DNA of 64,000 bases from Photobacterium proteolyticum. Lineage in GTDB: Bacteria; Pseudomonadota; Gammaproteobacteria; Enterobacterales; Vibrionaceae. Below the pieces are notes generated by a model. That model searched no databases. It was not told the origin of the DNA and was given only the letters and a program-made list of their open reading frames with translations. This document shows, in pieces, positions 55,881 through 64,000 of the stretch; position 1 is the stretch's first letter; each line of letters begins with the position of its first letter. The translations under genes and the position numbers were made by a program. The DNA lies in assembly GCF_001939735.1 (NCBI RefSeq), contig NZ_MJIL01000083.1:57003-121002 (forward strand), in the 5' to 3' direction.

Positions 55881-57029
55881 ATGAAAAAAGTAGCCTTCGT
55901 TGCACCTACATTTCCGGTGTTGAGTGAAACGTTTATCCGAACTGAAATTGATTCCATTGAATCCTGCGGTCACGATGTTTGTGTGATGACCTTTGAGAAA
56001 CATCTTTCGGCACAGAAGTTTAGTTATCCAATTTATGAGGTTGGTGAGAGTTTTAGTTTTAACTTCTTGGCGCGAATCAGCCCAAGTAATCTTTACAACT
56101 GTATTCAGTTTGTGATGGAACAACAATCGATGCCGAAGCGGTCTCTATTTTATTACAGCGTCAAATTGGCATCTCAAATGGCGAAGTTAAATGTCGAACA
56201 TGTCCACGCTCATTTTGCCCAACATACAACTTCTCACAGCATAGCTGCAGCTAAGTTGCTTGGTATTTCCTGCTCGTTTGTTAGCCACGGCCATGATATT
56301 TATGAGCATGCCTTTGATATCCCTCTAAAGCTCAAAAGAAGTGATTTTGCCGTGGCAGTGTGCAACGACATGAAGGAAGACTTTTTAAAGCTGGGCAATA
56401 ACAATATCAAGCTCCTGCACTGTGGAGTGAAAACTTCGTTATTCAAGCCCCAGTCGAAGCTAAAGCATAACAAAATACGACTGGTCTTCTTGGGTAGGCT
56501 TGTCGAACCTAAAGGCGTTACTTATTTGCTTCAAAGTATGCAAGGCTTATGTGAAACGTATCCGGTTACTCTTGATATTGTTGGAGACGGCGAACTGTCA
56601 GAGGAGCTTAAACATCAAGCCTTAGCTTTAGGTATTGCAAAACATGTCAATTTTCTTGGCTCGAAAGAGCCGTGTTGGGTACAGGAAAATCTCCCTCAAT
56701 ATGATTGTTTGGTTGCACCTTTTTGTGTCGCACAATCCGGCCTGGTTGATACCGGGCCTTTAGTATTAAAAGAAGCAATGGCCGTGGGAGTACCTGTGAT
56801 AACGACCAATATTATGGGGTGTAAAGAGATTGTCGCTCCCGGAACGGGCCTAATGGTGAATGAGAAAGATGCAACAGCTTTGGCCCAGGCAATTGAACGG
56901 TTTTTGCGTTTACCTGCTGAAAGGCGTCAGCAGATGGGGCAAGATGCGCGTCGCAATGTTGAACGTAATTTTGATGCTCTCAAGCAAGCTAGAGTGTTAT
57001 CCCGGTGGATAGAGTCTGCGGCACATTGA
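55881..57029 (+). CDS. Family 4 glycosyltransferase
   Basis: A 382-residue GT4 enzyme with the GT-B fold. N-terminal half: KKVAFVAPTFPVLSETFIRT and HVHAHFAQHTTSHSIAAAKL. C-terminal half: IRLVFLGRLVEPKGVTYLLQ, LDIVGDGELSEELKHQ and the donor-binding GPLVLKEAMAVGVPVITT. It is the family found in capsule and exopolysaccharide loci, often taking GDP- or UDP-sugars. Upstream and divergent from the GT2/flippase pair, so it is probably part of the same pathway. A terminator follows about 140 bases beyond its stop. Confidence 0.92.
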   Translation: MKKVAFVAPTFPVLSETFIRTEIDSIESCGHDVCVMTFEKHLSAQKFSYPIYEVGESFSFNFLARISPSNLYNCIQFVMEQQSMPKRSLFYYSVKLASQMAKLNVEHVHAHFAQHTTSHSIAAAKLLGISCSFVSHGHDIYEHAFDIPLKLKRSDFAVAVCNDMKEDFLKLGNNNIKLLHCGVKTSLFKPQSKLKHNKIRLVFLGRLVEPKGVTYLLQSMQGLCETYPVTLDIVGDGELSEELKHQALALGIAKHVNFLGSKEPCWVQENLPQYDCLVAPFCVAQSGLVDTGPLVLKEAMAVGVPVITTNIMGCKEIVAPGTGLMVNEKDATALAQAIERFLRLPAERRQQMGQDARRNVERNFDALKQARVLSRWIESAAH

Positions 57030-57168
57030 ATGTGTACATTCAAGGCAAGCCGTACTGGCTTGTTCTATTTAAATGACGCTGAATGCATATCTGTATGTGG
57101 AAGGAGTGCGTATCAAAGGCCAAAAGTAGGGAATCATAGTGATATAGTTCACGAATTCTGTTATCCTT

Positions 57169-57214
57169 GCCGCCAATTTCGTTGCTAAAGTCGCCTGAAA
57201 TCGGCGGCTTTTTT
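57169..57214 (+). terminator. Rho-independent terminator after the GT4 gene
   Basis: GCCGCCAATTTC ... GAAATCGGCGGC, a 12-pair stem with one mismatch, followed by TTTTTT. It lies just upstream of the ybiT start. Confidence 0.78.
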
Positions 57215-57250
57215 AATGCTTGATACATAAATCATTATTGGAACAGTACA

Positions 57251-58846
57251 TTGATTTCTACCGCTAACATCACAATGCAGTTTGGCGATAAGCCATTGTT
57301 TGAAAACATCTCGGTTAAATTCGGTGAAGGTAACCGTTACGGTCTTATCGGCGCGAATGGCTGTGGTAAGTCGACATTCATGAAAATTCTGGGTGGCGAA
57401 CTTGAGCAGTCGGCAGGTACTGTTTCAACAGATCCGAACGAGCGTATGGCAAAACTGGGTCAGGACCAGTTCGCGTTCGAGGAGTACACAGTAGTTGATA
57501 CCGTGATCATGGGTCACAAAGAACTGTGGAAGATTAAAGAAGAGCGCGACCGTATTTACTCGCTACCTGAAATGTCTGAAGAAGACGGTATGCGTGTTGC
57601 CGATCTGGAAACTGAATTCGCCGAAATGGACGGCTACTCTGCTGAAGCGCGTGCCGGTGAATTGCTACTTGGCTTGGGTATCCCAGAAGAGCAGCACTTT
57701 GGGTTGATGAGTGCAGTTGCACCTGGCCTTAAAGTTCGTGTTCTGCTAGCTCAGGTTCTGTTTGCAGATCCAGATATCATGCTGCTTGACGAACCGACGA
57801 ACAACTTGGATATTCACACTATCAGCTGGCTTGAGCAGGTTTTGCTTGAGCGTAACTGCACTATGATTATCATTTCGCACGACCGTCACTTCCTAAACAG
57901 CGTATGTACTCATATGGCTGATTTGGATTACGGTGAGCTTCGTCTATTCCCTGGCAACTACGACGAGTACATGACAGCCGCTGAAGCTGCGCGTGAACGT
58001 CTACTTGCTGACAACGCCAAGAAAAAAGCGCAAATGGCTGAGCTTCAAACTTTCGTTAGCCGTTTCTCTGCAAATGCTTCTAAAGCAAAGCAGGCAACTT
58101 CACGCCAGAAGCAGCTTGATAAGATCCAGCTTGACGAAGTGAAAGCATCGAGCCGCCAGTCGCCATTTATCCGTTTTGAACAAGAGAAAGAACTGTTCCG
58201 TAACGCACTTGAGGTCGAAAACCTAAAACAGGGTTACGGCGAAAACATCCTTATCAATGGTGTGAAACTGTTGGTTGAAGTGGGTGAGCGTATTGCGATT
58301 ATCGGTGAAAACGGTATCGGTAAATCAACCTTCCTAAATACGTTGGCAGGCCAGATGGAGCCAATGGAAGGTATGATCAAGTGGTCAGAGAACAACAACA
58401 TTGGCTTCTACGCGCAGGATCACAGTGCTGATTTCGAAGAAGACATGACACTGCTGGACTGGATGGGTCAGTGGAAGAAAGAAGGGGACGACGAGCAGAC
58501 GGTTCGTGGTATCCTTGGTCGCATGTTGTTCTCGCAGAACGATATTAAAAAATCTGTACGAGTGATCTCTGGTGGTGAGCAAGGTCGTATGTTGTTTGGT
58601 AAGCTTATTATGCAAAAGCCAAACATCTTATTGATGGATGAGCCAACCAACCACATGGATATGGAATCTATTGAGTCGCTGAACTTGGCGCTTGAAAACT
58701 TCAAGGGTACTTTGATGTTCGTATCTCACGACCGTCAGTTTGTATCTTCGATTGCAACGCGCATCATCGAAATCACCAAAGATGGTGTTGAAGATTTCCA
58801 CGGTACTTACGAAGAGTACCTGCGCAAGCAAGGCCTTGTGGGCTAA
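57251..58846 (+). CDS. ybiT: ABC-F family ATP-binding protein YbiT
   Basis: A 531-residue soluble protein with two ABC ATPase domains. The first Walker A is [16 protein letters not shown], with [14 protein letters not shown]; the second is [16 protein letters not shown], with [13 protein letters not shown] and [13 protein letters not shown]. Between them is the linker [18 protein letters not shown], the domain that reaches the ribosome. Length and order match E. coli YbiT, an ABC-F ribosome factor; there are no membrane helices. The start is a TTG codon at 57251, where YbiT homologues begin ([12 protein letters not shown]). Confidence 0.94.
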   Translation: MISTANITMQFGDKPLFENISVKFGEGNRYGLIGANGCGKSTFMKILGGELEQSAGTVSTDPNERMAKLGQDQFAFEEYTVVDTVIMGHKELWKIKEERDRIYSLPEMSEEDGMRVADLETEFAEMDGYSAEARAGELLLGLGIPEEQHFGLMSAVAPGLKVRVLLAQVLFADPDIMLLDEPTNNLDIHTISWLEQVLLERNCTMIIISHDRHFLNSVCTHMADLDYGELRLFPGNYDEYMTAAEAARERLLADNAKKKAQMAELQTFVSRFSANASKAKQATSRQKQLDKIQLDEVKASSRQSPFIRFEQEKELFRNALEVENLKQGYGENILINGVKLLVEVGERIAIIGENGIGKSTFLNTLAGQMEPMEGMIKWSENNNIGFYAQDHSADFEEDMTLLDWMGQWKKEGDDEQTVRGILGRMLFSQNDIKKSVRVISGGEQGRMLFGKLIMQKPNILLMDEPTNHMDMESIESLNLALENFKGTLMFVSHDRQFVSSIATRIIEITKDGVEDFHGTYEEYLRKQGLVG

Positions 58847-58900
58847 TTAAAATCACGTTGGTGAGTTAAAGAAGCCAATGAATGATTTAGCTTGATAGAA

Positions 58901-58925
58901 GAAAGCCGCCAAATTGGCGGCTTTC
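58901..58925 (+). terminator. Rho-independent terminator of ybiT
   Basis: GAAAGCCGCCAA-A-TTGGCGGCTTTC, 55 bases past the stop, with a mixed T run. It precedes the TGTTGC repeat. Confidence 0.8.
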
Positions 58926-58958
58926 TTATGTTTGTTTTTTAGACTGCACGCAGTAAAG

Positions 58959-59007
<49 letters not shown>

Positions 59008-59025
59008 TTATAGAAAGGATTAAAG

Positions 59026-59478
59026 ATGAAGATTTGGGTAGATGCGGACGCTTGTCCTAATGTCATCAAGGAGATTTTGTTCCGTGTTGCCAATCGTGTC
59101 GGGGTTGCTGTTACCTTAGTGGCAAACCACCACGTGAGAGTGCCACCTTCTCCACATATTAAATCGATTCAGGTAGAGTCTGGCTTTGATGTTGCCGATA
59201 ATTACATTGTTCAGCAGGCTGAAGCTGGCGACTTGGTGATCACGGCTGATATTCCGCTTGCTGATGAGCTAATCACCAAAGGTGCCCATGCCCTCAACCC
59301 CCGTGGCGAGATGTATACCAAGGATACAATCAAGCAACGCCTCCAAATGAGGGACTTCATGGAGACAATGAGAAGTAGCGGTATCCAGACCGGTGGGCCT
59401 GCACCGCTGAGCCAATCCGACCGACAAAACTTCGCGAACAAGCTTGATTCTTTTGTGGCTAAAAATCATAAGAAATAA
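59026..59478 (+). CDS. yaiI: YaiI/YqxD family protein (DUF188)
   Basis: A 150-residue protein of the YaiI/YqxD family. It starts [20 protein letters not shown], then [20 protein letters not shown] and [18 protein letters not shown], all typical. The fold resembles PIN-type nucleases, with conserved aspartates (D6, D8 and those in [12 protein letters not shown]) that could bind metal; the function is unproven. GAAAGGA ten bases before the ATG is a fair ribosome site. The hexamer repeat lies directly upstream. Confidence 0.92.
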   Translation: MKIWVDADACPNVIKEILFRVANRVGVAVTLVANHHVRVPPSPHIKSIQVESGFDVADNYIVQQAEAGDLVITADIPLADELITKGAHALNPRGEMYTKDTIKQRLQMRDFMETMRSSGIQTGGPAPLSQSDRQNFANKLDSFVAKNHKK

Positions 59479-59492
59479 TAATGAGATGTATT

Positions 59493-59524
59493 GGTGACGG
59501 CAGCGGTTGTCACCTTCGTTTTTC
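59493..59524 (+). terminator. Likely terminator of yaiI
   Basis: GGTGAC-GGCAGCGGTT-GTCACC followed by a T-rich run (TTCGTTTTT), 15 bases past the stop. Confidence 0.65.
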
Positions 59525-59617
59525 TCATTTAAACAAGGAGCTTAGCTCTAATTCATAACCAACGAACATCAAAGAAAAGTATCCCCTGATACTCGCCTGA
59601 GTGACTGTAAGTGGGCT

Positions 59618-60133
59618 CTACTTGATTCCATGTGTTTTTTTAAACCGTCTGACCTTTGTTCGTACGTTTTTCATTGGTGATGACGTGTTGAATTGAATCA
59701 TACGACCAAGTGTCCATTTGTCATACCATGGAACGCCATAAAGTGCCTGCTCATCAATGCTCTTAACTAATACCAGAATTTCTTGGGTAACTTTTGCAAA
59801 CTCTCGTTGTAAACTTTGATAGTCCCAATCTTTGTAGTCATGTTGGAAGCTTTGGGCTAGTAGCCCAAGTTGATTCCACTTATAACCTGTTTCCGGGAAA
59901 TCGACATGCTTACCTTGAGACTTTAAAGAATGCCATTTAAGGACTAGCTTTCCCCAGCCAATTAAGTAGGCAAGCGTATCGCAAACACTAATTGTTGTGT
60001 CCTTGACGTTACCCTCAATCCCATGTGTTCTAGACAGTTCAACTGGAATAGAACGGTAGTCCTCAATCAGCTTACTAGAGGCTAAAGTGATTGCATTGAT
60101 TAACTCATTTTTATTTTGTGGTACTGATGTCAT
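59618..60133 (-). CDS. ClbS/DfsB-family four-helix bundle protein
   Basis: A 171-residue protein of the ClbS/DfsB family (DUF1706), within the DinB-like four-helix superfamily. ClbS protects colibactin producers by hydrolysing the cyclopropane warhead; most homologues are of unknown substrate. It starts SVPQNKNELINAITLASSKL, with DTLAYLIGWGKLVLKW and YDKWTLGRMIQFNTSSPMKN, all typical. The family suggests a self-protection or detoxification role. It lies 52 bases downstream of an APH-type gene on the same strand; the two may be cotranscribed. Confidence 0.85.
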   Translation of the reverse strand: MTSVPQNKNELINAITLASSKLIEDYRSIPVELSRTHGIEGNVKDTTISVCDTLAYLIGWGKLVLKWHSLKSQGKHVDFPETGYKWNQLGLLAQSFQHDYKDWDYQSLQREFAKVTQEILVLVKSIDEQALYGVPWYDKWTLGRMIQFNTSSPMKNVRTKVRRFKKTHGIK

Positions 60134-60185
60134 AGACGCTTTCTTGTTTGGTTAGTTGCTCGTTTTGTTCATTGAGAGCTGTTTA

Positions 60186-61055
60186 CTACAGGTTGCTTAT
60201 AATTTTATGTTTACTACGTTTTAAGTAATCAATGTCGTTTAGATACGCTAGATGATGCTCATCTTTGATATTGTTGATAAATGCCTGATTGCCTTTTTCA
60301 GCCTCGCTACGCATGAAGTCAATCAAGGTTTGAACACGTAATATCATGATATCAACAAGCTGGCTTCGCTCTTGTTGGGGCAAACCATAAGAGTCACAGA
60401 ACTGTTTAGCGCGCGAAATCTGCTGAGGTAAGCTACCCAAAGCATCATTAGGACTGGTTTTAAATGGTGCCCAGCAATAAACCGCATACGCAATATCCCA
60501 AATCCGCGGTGCTGGATGTGCGGTATCAAAGTCAAAGATCCCGACTACCTGATCTCCACTTAATGCCACGTTATAGGGGGCATAGTCACCATGACAGATA
60601 ACTTCGTAGGGCTTTCTAGCCGGCAACATCCAATCCAAGTTTTCACATTGTTCACTTTGAGCAAAAGATACGGTTGCGTCATGATATTTACGTAGGAGCA
60701 CAGCCGCTGAGCATAATGCTTCAATACTCGCTATGGCACCCCTTAACGGGTAGTTGTAAACATCACCAGGTACGTAGGACAAAATCTCATTGCCTTTTGC
60801 ATCAAAACCAAATGACTCAGGTGCAGAATTGAACTGCTCTTTTCTCAGGTGAGTAAGTAACTGATGTACTGATTCGGACCATAAGCCACTAGGCCGATAT
60901 ATTTTACCCTTATGCCGATGAATCAAACCTTCACGACCACCTTGTAGTTCTTCCATGATTGTCCTTATGTGCGATGCGAACATTCCTAGCGATAAATCCT
61001 CATAAGTAACTGATTGTATATCTTGGGGATATTTGTCAAAGTAGACGTGTATCAA
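60186..61055 (-). CDS. Aminoglycoside phosphotransferase (APH) family protein
   Basis: A 289-residue APH-type kinase. The catalytic loop is VICHGDYAPYNVALSG, and the metal-binding segment is GIFDFDTAHPAPRIWDIAYA. It has the small-molecule-kinase pattern of aminoglycoside, choline and homoserine kinases; an antibiotic substrate is possible but not shown. The first codon of the frame is TTG at 61055, since no earlier in-frame ATG exists; the next ATG is at residue 27 and would cut the N-lobe. It precedes the ClbS-like gene and is divergent from a GNAT gene. Confidence 0.82.
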   Translation of the reverse strand: MIHVYFDKYPQDIQSVTYEDLSLGMFASHIRTIMEELQGGREGLIHRHKGKIYRPSGLWSESVHQLLTHLRKEQFNSAPESFGFDAKGNEILSYVPGDVYNYPLRGAIASIEALCSAAVLLRKYHDATVSFAQSEQCENLDWMLPARKPYEVICHGDYAPYNVALSGDQVVGIFDFDTAHPAPRIWDIAYAVYCWAPFKTSPNDALGSLPQQISRAKQFCDSYGLPQQERSQLVDIMILRVQTLIDFMRSEAEKGNQAFINNIKDEHHLAYLNDIDYLKRSKHKIISNL

Positions 61056-61144
61056 AGTTTGTGTACTTTCATGGCAGTTTCAGCATTTGATGTGTTGTTT
61101 CAATCAAAGCTAAATAAACAGGTTTCTGTAATTTTGGGGTAGGT

Positions 61145-61948
61145 ATGGGGATTCATAATGGTCTTGATCGTCTGGACTTGGGGCGTTTAGTCGATAAAAA
61201 TCAGCTGTCATATGATTTGTTCTTGGCTCAGTCAGATGAGATTACCCTGCACAGGAATGAACAATTTATCTGGATTGAAAGTGCTGACAATAGTCCAGTT
61301 TTCAACGGTGTGCTGGAAACCAATGTTGAATTGCACAACTCGTCACCAGCGATTAGCCTGTTTTTTAAAAAGTTAGCTTCTGGTAAGGATCATTTTTGTT
61401 GGAAAGTGTGGTCATCATCAAGCCCTAATAATATCGGGGATATACTGGAATCTCAGGGTTTAACTGTTGGTTCTGTAAGCCCTGGAATGGCTATTGAACT
61501 CTCTAGCCGTACATTTTCCAACTTCTCCGTTGATAAGCTTTTGGTTAAGCGGGTTGATAGTGATGAACGTTTAGAGCAGTGGATAGCAGCTCTTTTTGAT
61601 GGCTTTGAGTTGAACCAGGGATTGAGGTCAACCTATAGAAAAGTACTCATGGATGGAGGTTTTAGAGATCCAGTAAGACTATATCTGGGGCTATATGATG
61701 ATGAGCCAGTCGCGACTGCCTGCTGTTACTTTGAACATGATGTAGTCGGGATTTATTGGGTATCAACGTTACCTGCCTTTAGGGAGAGAGGTATCGGCCG
61801 CCGCTTGATGAATATCGTATTAAGAGATTCGTATGATGCAGGCTACAAGTTTGCGATACTTCAGGCGTCCGGTGAAGGGTTCAAGATGTACAAAGACATA
61901 GGTTTTCGCCAAGTCTGTAATAATACTCGCTATGAGTGGAAACCCTAG
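61145..61948 (+). CDS. GNAT-family N-acetyltransferase (two-part)
   Basis: A 267-residue protein. The N-terminal part (about 1-125) has no clear motif; the C-terminal part (about 135-265) is a GNAT domain, with GIYWVSTLPAFRERGIGRRL as the acetyl-CoA loop and ILQASGEGFKMYKDIGFRQV at the end. The start follows GGGGTAGG. The substrate is unknown. Divergent from the APH-type gene, and followed by a second GNAT gene 75 bases away. Confidence 0.85.
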   Translation: MGIHNGLDRLDLGRLVDKNQLSYDLFLAQSDEITLHRNEQFIWIESADNSPVFNGVLETNVELHNSSPAISLFFKKLASGKDHFCWKVWSSSSPNNIGDILESQGLTVGSVSPGMAIELSSRTFSNFSVDKLLVKRVDSDERLEQWIAALFDGFELNQGLRSTYRKVLMDGGFRDPVRLYLGLYDDEPVATACCYFEHDVVGIYWVSTLPAFRERGIGRRLMNIVLRDSYDAGYKFAILQASGEGFKMYKDIGFRQVCNNTRYEWKP

Positions 61949-62023
61949 TTTGATGACATGTTGCGAAATTGAAGATGCACTGAATTATCAGAAACACAAA
62001 CTAATAGAATGATAAGGAATTAA

Positions 62024-62440
62024 ATGGAATTTATTATTAGCGAAAACCCAAGCAGTGAAGATGTCGATGAAATTTATCAGGGGTTAAAACGGCATAACAT
62101 TCCATACATTGGTGATATTAAAGAGAGCCACATTGCGTGTTTTACTAATAGTAATGATGGAGCCAAACTAGGAGGGATTATCGGTCGTACGTGGGGTAGT
62201 TGGTTGTTGATTAAATACCTATGGGTAGATGAAACTTGCCACAAGCAGGGTATGGGTACACAGTTACTGGCAACGTTAGAAAATTACGCAAAAGAGTCAG
62301 GGTGTAGATTCTCCCTGGTCGATACGATGAGTTTTCAGGCTAAGCCATTTTATGAAAAAAATGGTTACCAATGTAAAATGACGCTTGATGAGTATCCAGC
62401 CGAAGGACAACTGCACTTTATGACAAAAGAGCTTACCTGA
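62024..62440 (+). CDS. GNAT-family N-acetyltransferase
   Basis: A 138-residue single-domain GNAT protein. The acetyl-CoA loop is LWVDETCHKQGMGTQLLATL (about 67-86), followed by FSLVDTMSFQAKPFYEKNGY. Such small GNATs often modify drugs, polyamines or toxins; the substrate is unknown. The ATG follows AAGGAATTAA. It may be cotranscribed with the GNAT gene 75 bases upstream. Confidence 0.88.
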   Translation: MEFIISENPSSEDVDEIYQGLKRHNIPYIGDIKESHIACFTNSNDGAKLGGIIGRTWGSWLLIKYLWVDETCHKQGMGTQLLATLENYAKESGCRFSLVDTMSFQAKPFYEKNGYQCKMTLDEYPAEGQLHFMTKELT

Positions 62441-62608
62441 GAACGTGCACCTATAAGTCTTAATGTGCTTGATATGAGTTGCTTGTTGCGGAATGTGTCG
62501 CAAAAATTTATGACAAGTGCGATAAAACGTCATTTATATCTATAACTTAGTTCCTATTCTGCTAGTTTATCGCCTTCAGAATTTGACCAATATTGGAGTT
62601 GTCGGCTA

Positions 62609-63376
62609 ATGGATTACTTGGCAATAAACAAAGAGGCTTGGGATAAGAGAACAAAGGTTCACGTAAAGTCTCAGTTTTATGATGTAAATGGATTTCTCCA
62701 AGGGAAGTCGTCACTCAATACTATCGAGTTAGAGGAAGTTGGCTCTGTTGAGGGGAAAAGTCTGTTACACCTACAGTGCCACTTCGGTTTAGATACGCTG
62801 TCGTGGGCAAGGTTGGGGGCAAAAGTTACCGGGGTCGATTTGTCGTCGGAATCGATTTCTCAAGCAGAATCCATAGCAAAACAAGCTAACCTTGAAGCAA
62901 GTTTTATTTGCTCGGATGTATACCAGTTCAATGAAGTCTGCCCAGAGAAATTTGATATTGTTTTTGTTTCTTATGGTGCGCTGTGTTGGTTGCCAGATCT
63001 TAACCTATGGGCAGAAACGGTCTCAAAGGCTTTAAAGCCCGGTGGAAAAATACATTTAGTTGAATTTCATCCTTTTGATGAATTGCTGTTGGGCTCAGCA
63101 TACTTTGCGAGCGATGAACCTATAATCGAAGATGATGGGACTTATACAGAAAACTGCACAGGTGATAGAGCTAAAATGGTCACCTGGATGCATCCGGTCA
63201 GTGATGTGATCAATGCCTTAGTTAAGTCTGGAATTAGCATTGAGTGTTTTAATGAATATCCATACAGCCCGTATTACTTGGAAGGGTTTGTAGCAGGCGA
63301 AAGCGGAGCTTATCAGCTTCTTCACAAAGGTAATGCTATACCACTGGTTTATTCCGTTACAGGCAAAAAACTCTGA
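62609..63376 (+). CDS. Class I SAM-dependent methyltransferase
   Basis: A 255-residue methyltransferase. The N-terminus reads LAINKEAWDKRTKVHVKSQF; motif I is SLLHLQCHFGLDTLSWARLG, where the usual DLGCGTG is LQCHFG as in one known subgroup; then VTGVDLSSESISQA, FDIVFVSYGALCWLPDL and LKPGGKIHLVEFHPF. The substrate is unknown; relatives are annotated as small-molecule methyltransferases. It stands behind the two GNAT genes on the same strand with 168 bases between. Confidence 0.88.
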   Translation: MDYLAINKEAWDKRTKVHVKSQFYDVNGFLQGKSSLNTIELEEVGSVEGKSLLHLQCHFGLDTLSWARLGAKVTGVDLSSESISQAESIAKQANLEASFICSDVYQFNEVCPEKFDIVFVSYGALCWLPDLNLWAETVSKALKPGGKIHLVEFHPFDELLLGSAYFASDEPIIEDDGTYTENCTGDRAKMVTWMHPVSDVINALVKSGISIECFNEYPYSPYYLEGFVAGESGAYQLLHKGNAIPLVYSVTGKKL

Positions 63377-63452
63377 TCATAAAGCTCTTATAATGGTGGC
63401 TAGCAGATGAAGCTGAGCCTTTGCTTCACCCGTTAGCCTACCAAAACCGTAT

Positions 63453-63914
63453 TTATTTACTTGTCGCTTTTTCCGTGGCTTTATTAACTAGATCTGCGAC
63501 TTTCTGTTTCACTGGCAGCCATAAGGTTGATTCTGTGTATGGCGTAAAGACAAAGACTTTCATAGAGATGAAGCTTGTCAGTATTAGCCAGAAGCCAATA
63601 GAGAGTATTTCAATCACTTTTGAGAATACAGACGGGGCAGCTTCACGCATTGCATCTCGCGTTGAGCCACCGAGTAAGGCATTTAGGTCATTAAGTTGCC
63701 CCATACCACCGAATGTTTCCTTGGCGTCAGAATATGCGATAAAACAGCTGTAATAGAAGTAGGCAATAGCACAAACCGCTATACCTTTTGGTAGCCACTT
63801 TGGAGCACCAGAAAGACAAAGTAGCATGCCGGTGAGCATCAGGGCGATTACGGAAATATCAATTATTTCAGTGCCTGAAACGGACTGTTTCATTCCCCAG
63901 ATTTCGATGGTCAT
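63453..63914 (-). CDS. Hypothetical membrane protein
   Basis: A 153-residue protein with about three hydrophobic helices (about 20-38, 43-60, 100-122) and a charged, lysine-rich tail (PVKQKVADLVNKATEKATSK). The start is either the ATG at 63914 or the one at 63893; neither has a strong ribosome site. I do not recognise it. It converges with the methyltransferase gene, 76 bases away, and the region to the window end holds nothing else I can support. Confidence 0.6.
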   Translation of the reverse strand: MTIEIWGMKQSVSGTEIIDISVIALMLTGMLLCLSGAPKWLPKGIAVCAIAYFYYSCFIAYSDAKETFGGMGQLNDLNALLGGSTRDAMREAAPSVFSKVIEILSIGFWLILTSFISMKVFVFTPYTESTLWLPVKQKVADLVNKATEKATSK

Positions 63915-64000
63915 AAACGGATGCGTATTCCGGCGATTGTGATCTAGGATTCCGTTTTTTTTCGATCACCTTTTTACCCTCTTTTTCTCTACCCTTATTT

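Noticed and set aside
55691..55957. 88-residue minus-strand open frame
   Set aside because: Overlaps the start of the GT4 gene on the other strand and has no start signals.
59480..63900. Integron cassette array
   Set aside because: The gene types (GNAT, APH, methyltransferase, ClbS-like) are common in Vibrio superintegrons, but I found no attC-like repeats (GTTRRRY ... RYYYAAC) between the genes and the orientations are mixed.

Overview
The window looks like part of a marine Vibrionaceae genome (Vibrio, Photobacterium or a close relative). It carries the fruB-fruK-fruA operon with divergent cra, the divergent ppsR/ppsA pair, kbl-tdh, an extended 479-residue GAPDH, MalZ, AnmK, YbiT, H-NS and many diguanylate cyclase, HD-GYP and chemotaxis proteins. 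Several of these (fru operon, ppsA/ppsR, long GAPDH, kbl-tdh) sit on the second chromosome in Vibrio, so a second-chromosome location is likely; this is inference, since no replication or partition gene is present. No rRNA, tRNA, CRISPR array, transposase or integrase was seen.

Layout. 0-4.4 kb: the left edge cuts through sufB, preceded by its Rrf2 regulator and an IscR-type operator, then a GNAT-nitrilase fusion and an HD-GYP phosphodiesterase. 4.6-7.1 kb: a secreted subtilase with PA and P domains, cotranscribed with a small separate copy of its own I9 propeptide. 7.6-9.2 kb: a chemoreceptor. 9.2-14.4 kb: fructose PTS and 1-phosphofructokinase, with three palindromic Cra sites between cra and fruB. 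14.7-21.6 kb: a lipoprotein, PpsR/PpsA and a U32-family protein. 21.8-33.5 kb: an accessory stretch of single genes (small ORF, diguanylate cyclase, TetR/reductase pair with a clear operator, H-NS, LysE, ATPase, lipoprotein hydrolase, GNAT, MerR-methyltransferase fusion). It ends in a LysR gene divergent from an accD paralogue.

33.5-41.7 kb: an oxidoreductase/LysR pair, then a four-gene operon for an ATPase-less ABC six-helix protein, an RND adaptor, an RND pump and an AraC/GyrI-like regulator. 42-50.5 kb: GAPDH, a diguanylate cyclase with a periplasmic binding domain, AnmK, MalZ, a DUF4174 protein and a LysR. 50.7-53.0 kb: kbl-tdh for threonine breakdown. 53.1-57.0 kb: a flippase and two glycosyltransferases. 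57.2-59.5 kb: YbiT and YaiI flanking an eight-unit TGTTGC repeat. 59.6-63.9 kb: a run of small detoxification-type genes (ClbS/DfsB, APH, two GNATs, methyltransferase) and a membrane protein.

The most interesting locus is the accD paralogue at 31.4 kb. It keeps the zinc ribbon and carboxyltransferase core but departs from the family at conserved positions. One of these is the residue equivalent to E. coli AccD Met203, the site linked to resistance to the antibiotic andrimid; here it is Phe. With a private divergent LysR gene it looks like an inducible, drug-insensitive carboxyltransferase subunit. Also notable are the free I9 propeptide, the RND/ABC/AraC operon, the MerR-methyltransferase fusion and the hexamer repeat.
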